A model generated the notes under the pieces. The model did no database searches, was not told the origin of the DNA, and was given only the letters and a program-made list of their open reading frames with translations. From Acholeplasmatales bacterium (GTDB lineage: Bacteria > Bacillota_I > Bacilli_A > Acholeplasmatales > Acholeplasmataceae): a stretch of DNA of 40,071 bases. Positions 29,249 through 36,666 of this stretch are shown piece after piece. Made by a program: the position numbers and the translations under genes. The stretch is from assembly GCA_031284585.1 (NCBI GenBank), contig JAITXT010000023.1:1-40071 (forward strand), given 5' to 3'. Position 1 is the first letter of the stretch. The number at the start of each line of letters is the position of its first letter.

Positions 29249-29290
29249 ATTAGAATTTTATACTAGTAGTATTAAATGGGGGGATAATAA

Positions 29291-30109
29291 TTGAAAGATA
29301 TATTAGTTTCTGAATTAAGTAGTCTAAAAAGTTATTATGTGGATTTAAAAACTAAAAATTTTCGGTTTGTTTTCTATATTATTTCATTTTTAATTGGACT
29401 TTCATTATTTTTTCTTATCTGGTTTACTTTAAAGGATGAAGCAGGTAATCTATTACGAATAGATACAAAGTTAATTATTGTCGTTCCTGCAACTCTACCT
29501 TTTTATTTATTACCAATTCTTCATTTATTATTTGAGAATCCTAACAAGAGATATTATGTTAGTAACCTAGATAATAAATATATCTTAGATATAACAAAGA
29601 AAAACAAATTCATGATTATTACTGATGATATAGTTTTAAAATGTAAGAACGGAAAAACAAAAAAGAAAAAGATTTATAATGGAATTAGAAATTTTGATTT
29701 TATAATTACCTCTATTCCAGATGAGGTTTGCTATAAAAAGAGAGGGGATAAGGAAATATTTTTTCCACTTTCTGAAAAAAAGAATCCCAAAGATATCATA
29801 GTTATTATTTTTAGAGAATTATTTAATTATACGATAGGTATTGTTATATTTGTTATTGCTTTACTTGTTTCAGCAATCCTATCTGGGCTTTTAAAAGCGG
29901 ATTTTTTAATTGCAACTTTCCCAGTTTTAAAGAATAAGAAACGAGTTTTTTACAAATATTTTTTGGAGAAAGGAGAAATACATAAAATTTCTTTTGTAGA
30001 TACAAGTTTAAAAGTATTTTCCTCTAGGAGTTCATTTATCTTTCATAAAACTAATGATACCATTACAAATTATAAAGGGATTGACATTTTATCTTTCATA
30101 AAAAATTAA
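29291..30109 (+). CDS. Unrecognised membrane protein
   Basis: I do not recognise this 272-residue protein. It has two hydrophobic segments near residues 26-46 and 60-83, a basic soluble middle (about 85-170, with GKTKKKKIYNG), another pair of hydrophobic segments near 175-215, and a soluble C-terminal part of about 55 residues. The layout resembles small Firmicute membrane proteins of DUF type, but I cannot assign a family. The start is TTG at 29291 behind a GGGGGG run, 42 bases after the BI-1-like gene, so the two may be co-transcribed. No signal peptide or catalytic motif is visible. Confidence 0.7.
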   Translation: MKDILVSELSSLKSYYVDLKTKNFRFVFYIISFLIGLSLFFLIWFTLKDEAGNLLRIDTKLIIVVPATLPFYLLPILHLLFENPNKRYYVSNLDNKYILDITKKNKFMIITDDIVLKCKNGKTKKKKIYNGIRNFDFIITSIPDEVCYKKRGDKEIFFPLSEKKNPKDIIVIIFRELFNYTIGIVIFVIALLVSAILSGLLKADFLIATFPVLKNKKRVFYKYFLEKGEIHKISFVDTSLKVFSSRSSFIFHKTNDTITNYKGIDILSFIKN

Positions 30110-30199
30110 GTTCTTTTTTCTCTATGCTTTTAAAAAGGAATATTAATTTTAATAAAAAATAGGTTAAAAACATAATTTTTAAGTAAAAAAAATAGTAAA

Positions 30200-30228
30200 T
30201 TGTAAAGAAATAATTTTTATGTTATAAT
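30200..30228 (+). promoter_or_regulatory. Promoter of the pheS-pheT-rlmN-rsgA-rpe operon
   Basis: TTGTAA (30200-30205), a 17-base spacer and TATAAT (30223-30228), with TG one base ahead (TGTTATAAT). The predicted start near 30235 leaves a leader of only about 15 bases before the pheS ATG at 30250. There is therefore no room for a T-box or other leader riboregulator. Confidence 0.8.
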
Positions 30229-30249
30229 TAAATGGTTAAAGGAGTATTT

Positions 30250-31272
30250 ATGTTTGAAGAATTAAAAAATACAATCGAAGAGAAAACTAATAGTTGTATC
30301 GAAGATTTAAAAAAAGCAGATTTAAAAAAGATAGAAGAAATAAGAATTAATTTTTTCTCTAAAAAAGGAATTGTTTCTGAATTAATGTCAAAAATCAAGG
30401 ATATTGATGATGCTAATAGGAAAGAATACGGTTTTTTAGTTAACAAATTTTCTAATCATATTCTAGATTTAGTAAATGAAACTAAGACTAGATTAACCGA
30501 GGAAATAATACTTTCTAAATATTTAGATGAAAAAATAGATGTAACTCTACCAGGAACTCTTTTAAATGAGGCATCTCTTCATCCACTTACAATTGTAACT
30601 AGGGACATTGAAGATTATTTTATAGGATTAGGTTATAAAGTAGAAGAAGGTCCAGAAATGGAAACTGATTATTATAATTTTGAGGCTATGAATATAGATG
30701 AATTTCATCCAGCTAGGGATGATCATGATTCTTTTTATTTAAATAATGGATTGTTACTTAGAACACATACTTCTCCTGTTCAAGCAAGAACTATGGAAAA
30801 ATGTGCTCCAAATCCTATCAATATAATTTGTCCTGGGAAAACTTATCGCCGTGATAATGATGACTTTTCACATTCGCATCAATTTATGCAAGTAGAAGGA
30901 TTAGTAGTTGGCGAAAATATTTCCTTTGGACATTTAAAATCTACTCTTTTAAATTTAGTTAGACACCTTTTCGGAGCTGACAAAGAAATAGTTTTTAGAC
31001 CATCATTTTTCCCTTTTACTGAACCAAGCGTGGAAGTAGATGTATTAATGTATGATAAAGATAACAATCCTTTTTATTTGGAGTTACTAGGGGCTGGTAT
31101 GGTTAACAATAAGGTTCTTGAAATGTCAGGATATGATTCTAAGAAATTCTCAGGATTTGCATTTGGGATTGGAATTGAAAGAATAGCAATCGTAAAATAT
31201 CAAATTGAAACTATCAAGAATTTTTATCTTAATGATTTAAGATTTATCAAACAATTTAGAGGTGAAAATTAA
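30250..31272 (+). CDS. pheS: Phenylalanyl-tRNA synthetase alpha subunit
   Basis: PheS is the catalytic class II subunit of the alpha2beta2 enzyme. The N-terminal coiled coil is followed by TDYYNFEAMNIDEFHPARD, LLLRTHTSPVQARTM, PGKTYRRDNDD.SHSHQFMQVEGL, PSFFPFTEPSVEVDV and the closing GFAFGIGIERIA. I start it at 30250 (MFEELKN), giving 340 residues. AAAGGAG lies 5 bases upstream, and an earlier in-frame ATG at 30232 lies at or before the predicted transcription start. The stop overlaps the pheT ATG by one base. Confidence 0.97.
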   Translation: MFEELKNTIEEKTNSCIEDLKKADLKKIEEIRINFFSKKGIVSELMSKIKDIDDANRKEYGFLVNKFSNHILDLVNETKTRLTEEIILSKYLDEKIDVTLPGTLLNEASLHPLTIVTRDIEDYFIGLGYKVEEGPEMETDYYNFEAMNIDEFHPARDDHDSFYLNNGLLLRTHTSPVQARTMEKCAPNPINIICPGKTYRRDNDDFSHSHQFMQVEGLVVGENISFGHLKSTLLNLVRHLFGADKEIVFRPSFFPFTEPSVEVDVLMYDKDNNPFYLELLGAGMVNNKVLEMSGYDSKKFSGFAFGIGIERIAIVKYQIETIKNFYLNDLRFIKQFRGEN

Positions 31273-33611
31273 TGATTATTCATTCATATTTATTAAACGG
31301 GTTTTTAAATCAAGAAATTCCTTTAGAAAAAGCACTAGAAATTACTAGAAAACAAATAACAGAAGTCGAAGGTGTTAAAGTTTACCATAACGATTTATTA
31401 GTTGTAGGACATGTTTTAGATGTTTTTAGTCATCCAAATAGTGATCATCTACATATAGCTAATGTTTTAGTAGGTGAAAATGTTAAGCAAATAGTTTGTG
31501 GAGCTCCTAATTTATTAGCAGGGCAATATGTTATAGTCGCTTTAGAGGGTTGTGTTTTAAGTAAAGAAATTACAATTAAAAAATCAAAAATTAGAGATGT
31601 AGAGAGTAGTGGAATGATATGCTCTTTAAAAGAAATTGGTTTTGAAGATACTTTTATACCTGATAAATTTAAAGATGGAATTTTTTATTTTGATAGCGAG
31701 GTAGAAGTTGGATCAAGTGCTTATAAAGCCCTTGGTTTAGAAGGATATTCTTTAGATATTAAACCAGCAAGTAATAGACCTGATTTATTATCTGTCTATG
31801 GTTTTGTAAAAGATTTCGCAAGTTGTTTAGGAATTACTAGTTATATTCCTAAATATGATATTCCAGAAGTTACGTCTCAAAAGAAAATAAAAATTGAAGT
31901 GACTAGTGAAACTTGTCTAAATTATAATGCAATTATATTAAAAAACTGTGTGATTAAAGAAAGCCCAATTTGGCTTAAAGCAATGTTAATTGCATCTAAT
32001 ATCAGACCAATAAATAACGTTGTAGATATCAGTAACTATTGCATGATTGTTTATGGAACACCACTTCATACCTTTGATTTAGATACTTTTTCAACTAAAA
32101 AAATAGTAGTAAGAAATGCTTTAAACGATGAAAAAGTTGTTACATTAGATAAAGTTGAGAGAGTTCTAAACACTACTGACTGTGTAATCACAGATGGAAC
32201 TAAAGTGCTAGCTATTGCTGGTATTATGGGTTTAAGTAATTCAATAATTAGTGAAAAAACCAAAAATGTTCTTTTAGAAGCAGCTTTATTTGATAAAAAC
32301 AAGATAAAAGATACTTCTAAACGTCTAAATTTATCTAGTGAATCTTCTTTAAGATTTGTTAAAGGTTTAGAAAAAGAAAGAGTAGTTAAAGGTTTAAAAC
32401 TAGCCGTTAATTTATTAATAGAACTTGCGGATGGAGTAGTATCTAGCCCTCTATCTTCTGTTGGTAGTAGTGAACTTGAACTAAAAGAAATAAGAGTTAA
32501 CATGGATAAATGTAATAGCTTCCTAGGTACAAAATTAGAACAAGAAGAATTCGAGAATATACTATTTAAATTAGATTATGGAGTTATAAAAGATTTAGGT
32601 AATTCATATATCATTACTATTCCAGAATTTAGATTAGATTTAGACAATGAAAATGATATCTATGAAGAAATTGCTAGACAATATGGTTTTGATAATATAC
32701 CTTTACAGGAATTAGAATTTTCTCCTCATGGAGGACTAACTTTAAGACAAAAAAGAGAAAGATTGATCAAAGATTATTTAGTAGATAACGGACTCTTTGA
32801 AGTAATTAGTTATAGTTTATTAAAGGAATCAGAGGTAAGAGGGTTTCATCAAATCGGTGAAATTGTTAGAGTAGAAAAACCTTTAAATGATGATAGAGTA
32901 TATTTAAGACAGTCTTTAATACCTGGATTATTGTCAACCTTTATCTATAATACTAACCGTAAAGTGGCGAACGTTAATATATTTGAAATAGGGAAAGTAT
33001 TCGAAGCTTCTTCAGAAAGAAAAAATCTCGGTATTTTATTAAGTGGGGTTATCATTAATAATCTTGTAAATAAGATTTCAATTCCAGTCGATTTCTTTTA
33101 TCTTAAAGGAATAATTGAAGGATTATTTAATAAATTAAATTTTAAATTAAAGTTTGAAACTTCAGATTATTCTTATTTTCATCCATTCCAACAAGCTAAT
33201 ATTTATTTTGAAGGTGAAATAATCGGCCAGATAGGTAAACTTCTTTTTCAGGAGGCGAATCTATATGCCTTAGAAATTAATCTAGATTGCTTATTAGTGG
33301 AGAAAAAGATAAAATATAGCGTTGTATCTAAAGTTCCTACTATGGAAAGAGATATTTCTTTTGTAATTGATGAAGAGATAGAATCAGGAAAAATTATCGA
33401 TTTAATTAAACAAACAGCTAAAGATTTATTAAAAGAAGTTTATGTTTTTGATGTATTTAAAGGAAATTCAATTGGTGAAAAGAAAAAATCAATGGCAATA
33501 CATATGGTGTTTCAACGCGAAACTAACTTGTTAAGCGAAGAAATAGATAATGTAATGAAGAAAATAGTCAATCGATTAGACCATAATTTTAAGGCAACAA
33601 TACGTGTCTAA
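31272..33611 (+). CDS. pheT: Phenylalanyl-tRNA synthetase beta subunit
   Basis: PheT holds the tRNA-binding and editing domains. At 779 residues it is full length, including the N-terminal EMAP-like tRNA-binding domain (~40-150: VGHVLDVFSHPNSDHLHIANV, QIVCGAPNLLAGQYV) missing from some small Mollicutes versions. The B3/B4 editing region (NNVVDISNYCMIVYGTPLHTFD), B5 and the C-terminal anticodon-binding fold (VSKVPTMERDISFV) follow. It starts in a TAATG overlap with pheS and overlaps rlmN by 8 bases. It is co-transcribed from the pheS promoter. Confidence 0.97.
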   Translation: MIIHSYLLNGFLNQEIPLEKALEITRKQITEVEGVKVYHNDLLVVGHVLDVFSHPNSDHLHIANVLVGENVKQIVCGAPNLLAGQYVIVALEGCVLSKEITIKKSKIRDVESSGMICSLKEIGFEDTFIPDKFKDGIFYFDSEVEVGSSAYKALGLEGYSLDIKPASNRPDLLSVYGFVKDFASCLGITSYIPKYDIPEVTSQKKIKIEVTSETCLNYNAIILKNCVIKESPIWLKAMLIASNIRPINNVVDISNYCMIVYGTPLHTFDLDTFSTKKIVVRNALNDEKVVTLDKVERVLNTTDCVITDGTKVLAIAGIMGLSNSIISEKTKNVLLEAALFDKNKIKDTSKRLNLSSESSLRFVKGLEKERVVKGLKLAVNLLIELADGVVSSPLSSVGSSELELKEIRVNMDKCNSFLGTKLEQEEFENILFKLDYGVIKDLGNSYIITIPEFRLDLDNENDIYEEIARQYGFDNIPLQELEFSPHGGLTLRQKRERLIKDYLVDNGLFEVISYSLLKESEVRGFHQIGEIVRVEKPLNDDRVYLRQSLIPGLLSTFIYNTNRKVANVNIFEIGKVFEASSERKNLGILLSGVIINNLVNKISIPVDFFYLKGIIEGLFNKLNFKLKFETSDYSYFHPFQQANIYFEGEIIGQIGKLLFQEANLYALEINLDCLLVEKKIKYSVVSKVPTMERDISFVIDEEIESGKIIDLIKQTAKDLLKEVYVFDVFKGNSIGEKKKSMAIHMVFQRETNLLSEEIDNVMKKIVNRLDHNFKATIRV

Positions 33612-34617
33612 CATCTATGATTTAACCAGGAAGGAATTCCAAAATATAGTTACACAAAATGGTTTAAATAAATTTCAAGGAGACCAAATATTTTCTTTTA
33701 TCTACCGAAATAAAGTACGCAAACTTGAAGAATGTTTTAATGTTAATAAAAAAGCTCTATCCCTTTTTAATGATTATGATTTTGAGACTTTAAACATCGA
33801 TAAAGTAGAAAAAGATTCCTTAGGAAATATTAAATTTCTTTTTCGCTTAAAAGATAATAACCTGATTGAATCTGTGGTCATGAATCAAAGTTATGGAAAA
33901 TCAATATGTATAACAACCCAAGTAGGTTGTAATATGGGATGTAAGTTTTGTGCTTCTGGAAAACTAAAGAAAATTAGAGATTTAACGCCAGGAGAAATGG
34001 TTCTCCAAGTAATTAAAGCCGAGGAATATTTAAACGATAAATTATCCTATGTTGTTTGTATGGGGATTGGCGAACCTTTTGATAACTATCTAAATCTTAC
34101 TAAATTTCTTTATATTATTAATGATCCTAAAGGTATTTCCCTTGGAGCAAGACATATAACAGTATCAACCTGCGGGATTCCTAGTAAGATTATTGAATTT
34201 GCGGACTTAGATTTACAAGTAAATCTAGCTATTTCTTTGCATGCAACCACAAACCCATTAAGAACTTCAATTATGCCAATTAATAAAGTATATAATTTAG
34301 ATGAATTATTTAAAGCAATTTCAATTTATTTAACTAAAGGAAGAAGAGTAACTATCGAGTATATTTTATTAAAAGGTGTTAATGATAGAGAGACCGATGC
34401 AAATAGACTATTAGGTCTACTTAAACATCTAGATTGTTATGTGAATTTAATTCCTTATAATGACGCAGATACTACTTTCCAAAAACCAAATCATGATGAA
34501 CAAATGAGATTTTATAAATATTTAAGAGATGCAGGACTAAATGTTACTTTAAGAAAGGAAATGGGTTCTAATATAAGTGCTGCTTGTGGTCAACTTCGGG
34601 GAAATAATTTAGCCTAA
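33604..34617 (+). CDS. rlmN: Dual-specificity RNA methyltransferase RlmN
   Basis: RlmN is a radical SAM enzyme that methylates C2 of A2503 in 23S rRNA and A37 in some tRNAs. The cluster motif is CNMGCKFC (CxxxCxxC). Other marks are GMGEPFDNY with one residue inserted in reading VCMGIGEPFDNY, VSTCGIPSKI, LAISLHATTN and the methylating cysteine near the end (SAACGQL). At 337 residues it is the usual length. The start is GTG at 33604, inside the end of pheT (8-base overlap). The stop overlaps rsgA by one base. In B. subtilis prpC and prkC lie between rlmN and rsgA; here they are absent. Confidence 0.96.
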   Translation: MSNIYDLTRKEFQNIVTQNGLNKFQGDQIFSFIYRNKVRKLEECFNVNKKALSLFNDYDFETLNIDKVEKDSLGNIKFLFRLKDNNLIESVVMNQSYGKSICITTQVGCNMGCKFCASGKLKKIRDLTPGEMVLQVIKAEEYLNDKLSYVVCMGIGEPFDNYLNLTKFLYIINDPKGISLGARHITVSTCGIPSKIIEFADLDLQVNLAISLHATTNPLRTSIMPINKVYNLDELFKAISIYLTKGRRVTIEYILLKGVNDRETDANRLLGLLKHLDCYVNLIPYNDADTTFQKPNHDEQMRFYKYLRDAGLNVTLRKEMGSNISAACGQLRGNNLA

Positions 34618-35567
34618 TGGAAGGAATTGTTGTAAGAAAAGATTCCCTTTGTTATATAGTCTCCGAGATAACAACAAAAAAAAGATATGAATGTATTTTA
34701 GCTGGTAGGCTAAAATACTATAAGAAAAAGGATGCGCTCCTAGATACAAGGGTTTTTTTACAAATTAAAGTAGGAGATCATGTCAAATTCGATTTAAATG
34801 TTGATAAATACATAATTAATGATCTTTTTGAGAGAAAAAACACTTTAGTTCGACCAGATGTTTCAAATATAGACTTAGTTTTACTAGTATTTAGTGCAGT
34901 AGAACCAGACTTTTCTTTTTTGCTTTTAGATAAATTATTAATAAATTGTAAAGTAATTAATTCTAGCGCTGCTTTAATAATAACTAAAATAGACTTAATA
35001 TCTAAATCAAATTTAGATGAATTAAAAGAAAAACTAAATTACTACGAATCAAATAATCTTCTTAATAAGATTCTATATATTGATAACAATTTATTCGATA
35101 GTGTTCAGGATTTAGATTATTTAATTAATCAAAAAATAGTGGTTTTATGCGGTCAAACAGGAGTTGGTAAATCAACAATCATCAATAATTTAGGGATAGG
35201 ATTACAAGTTACAAATTCGATATCTAAATTTTTAGGTCGTGGTAAACACACAACAAGAAATACTGAATTATTTGACTTTTTAGGAGGTTATTTAATAGAT
35301 TCTCCTGGTTTTTCTGCTATAAATATCTATTTTAACTCTCTAAATGATATAATTAATACGTATAGTGATTTTAAAAAGTTTAGTGACCTTTGTAAGTTTT
35401 TGGATTGTAGACATGACTCAAGTAAGGCATATTGTGGAGTAATTGAGGCCTATAACAATAAATTAATTTTAAAAGAACGATACGAAAACTATCTAAGTAT
35501 TATTAAGGAGAAAATAAGTTATGATTCGCAAGGAAAGAATTTTAATAGCGCCATCCATCTTAAATAG
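34617..35567 (+). CDS. rsgA: Ribosome small-subunit biogenesis GTPase RsgA
   Basis: RsgA is a circularly permuted GTPase that checks late 30S maturation. An N-terminal OB fold is followed by G4 TKID at 123-126, ahead of G1 GQTGVGKST at 179-187, then G2 TTRNTEL and G3 DSPGF at 228-232. That order is the hallmark of the permuted family. The zinc site is C259, C264, H266 and C273. At 316 residues it is somewhat long, because the last ~15 codons run into rpe (47-base overlap). It starts in TAATG with rlmN. Confidence 0.96.
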   Translation: MEGIVVRKDSLCYIVSEITTKKRYECILAGRLKYYKKKDALLDTRVFLQIKVGDHVKFDLNVDKYIINDLFERKNTLVRPDVSNIDLVLLVFSAVEPDFSFLLLDKLLINCKVINSSAALIITKIDLISKSNLDELKEKLNYYESNNLLNKILYIDNNLFDSVQDLDYLINQKIVVLCGQTGVGKSTIINNLGIGLQVTNSISKFLGRGKHTTRNTELFDFLGGYLIDSPGFSAINIYFNSLNDIINTYSDFKKFSDLCKFLDCRHDSSKAYCGVIEAYNNKLILKERYENYLSIIKEKISYDSQGKNFNSAIHLK

Positions 35568-36174
35568 TAATTTTTTTGATTTGGAAAATACGATTAAATT
35601 AACAGATAAAGCGGATTTTCTACATCTTGATATCATGGATGGTAATTTTGTTCAAAATATTTCTTTTGGACCTGAAATATCTAAACAGATAAGTGAGAAA
35701 ACATTAAGCCCTTTAGATGTCCATTTAATGACTAAAGACCCTGAAAAATGGTTTGATAAATTCAATTTCTTGAAAACAGAGTTTATAACTTTTCATCTTG
35801 AAAATGAAAATGTTCATGAAAACATCAAAAAAATACATGATTTAGGAATTAAAGCAGGATTATCTTTAAGACCAGCAACAGATATCTTAAAATTAACTCC
35901 ATATTTAGAAGAAGTTGACTTAATCTTAATAATGTCAGTTGATCCAGGTTTTGGAGGTCAAAAATTTATTAATGACACGTATCAAAAAATTGATTATTTA
36001 GCTTCTATTAGAGAGAAGAATGGATATCATTTTTTGATTGAAGTAGATGGGGGAATAAATGAGGAAACTTTTCCTATTTTAAAAAAGACAAAAGTAGATA
36101 TTTTGGTTGTGGGTAGCTATTTGTTTAAATCAGGAAATCCCTATCAAACACTTGAACTATTAAAAGAGAATTAA
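35521..36174 (+). CDS. rpe: Ribulose-phosphate 3-epimerase
   Basis: Rpe interconverts ribulose-5-phosphate and xylulose-5-phosphate in the pentose phosphate pathway. The 217-residue TIM barrel shows IAPSILNSNFFDLE, FLHLDIMDGNFV (metal/catalytic Asp), PLDVHLM, ILIMSVDPGFGGQKF with the second catalytic Asp, and IEVDGGINEETF. AAGGAG lies before ATG 35521, which supports this start even though it overlaps rsgA by 47 bases. The rsgA-rpe order is conserved in Firmicutes. A bidirectional terminator lies about 35 bases downstream. Confidence 0.96.
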   Translation: MIRKERILIAPSILNSNFFDLENTIKLTDKADFLHLDIMDGNFVQNISFGPEISKQISEKTLSPLDVHLMTKDPEKWFDKFNFLKTEFITFHLENENVHENIKKIHDLGIKAGLSLRPATDILKLTPYLEEVDLILIMSVDPGFGGQKFINDTYQKIDYLASIREKNGYHFLIEVDGGINEETFPILKKTKVDILVVGSYLFKSGNPYQTLELLKEN

Positions 36175-36208
36175 TAATCTATATATATTAAAATTTATAA
36201 CAGGAAAT

Positions 36209-36234
36209 AAAAAAAGGAGGTTACTCCTTTTTTT
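36209..36234. terminator. Bidirectional terminator shared by rpe and rpmB
   Basis: Seven A, GGAG, loop GTTA, CTCC, seven T: an 11-bp stem that is a terminator read from either strand. It serves rpe from the left and rpmB from the right. Its right end overlaps the rpmB stop codon (36233-36235). Confidence 0.9.
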
Positions 36235-36436
36235 ATTTGTTTGAACTTAATCTTTCAGTTTTTCTTAGAGTTTTTAATCCTCTTGCAGATACTCTAGTTT
36301 TTATCACAGTACCATCTTCAAGTTGAAGTTTAACAGGTTGTAGATTTACTTTCCATGTTCTTTTTGTTGCATTAAGTGCATGACTTCTTCTGTTACCAGT
36401 AAGGTTTCCCTTCCCAGTTATAATACATCTTGGCAT
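36233..36436 (-). CDS. rpmB: 50S ribosomal protein bL28
   Basis: A 67-residue basic ribosomal protein of the large subunit. It begins [33 protein letters not shown], where CxxTGK.....N..SHA.n.tkR.w..NLQ is the family core, and ends with [12 protein letters not shown]. Only one of the Cys residues seen in zinc-binding versions remains (C4), so this is the zinc-free form. AAAAAGGAG precedes the ATG. It is transcribed on its own, facing rpe and divergent from fakA. In B. subtilis rpmB lies in the same neighbourhood, beside yloU-yloV. Confidence 0.96.
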   Translation of the reverse strand: MPRCIITGKGNLTGNRRSHALNATKRTWKVNLQPVKLQLEDGTVIKTRVSARGLKTLRKTERLSSNK

Positions 36437-36463
36437 ATCGTTACTCCTTTTTAAATCTTTTTA

Positions 36464-36494
36464 ATTATACTACAAAAACATAAAAAAATAACAA
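36464..36494 (-). promoter_or_regulatory. Candidate rpmB promoter
   Basis: On the minus strand TTGTTA (36494-36489), a 19-base spacer and TATAAT (36469-36464), about 28 bases before the rpmB ATG. The spacer is longer than ideal, so this is a moderate call. Confidence 0.5.
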
Positions 36495-36581
36495 ATTTTA
36501 CATGTTTTTAAATTTATGTGGTACATATTTGCGAAAATTCGTCTTATTTTAACTAAAAAAGCATTTATTTGAGTATTTAAC

Positions 36582-36610
36582 TTGATATAATAGATAAAAT
36601 TTGTTATAAT
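36582..36610 (+). promoter_or_regulatory. fakA promoter
   Basis: TTGATA (36582-36587), a 17-base spacer and TATAAT (36605-36610), with TG one base ahead (TGTTATAAT). The predicted start near 36617 gives a leader of about 50 bases that carries a small GATTAGAAATAATC hairpin and AGGAGG before the ATG. Confidence 0.8.
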
Positions 36611-36666
36611 TATGGTGATTAGAAATAATCAATTATTATTACGTCTTTCCAAAATAGGAGGAATTT

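Noticed and set aside
30110-30249. T-box or other leader riboswitch before pheS
   Set aside because: The gap is only 140 bases, lacks the T-box core sequence, and the promoter sits about 22 bases before the start codon.
32066-32503. Minus-strand frame of 145 codons inside pheT
   Set aside because: Ser/Leu/Thr-rich antisense shadow of pheT, with no ribosome-binding site.
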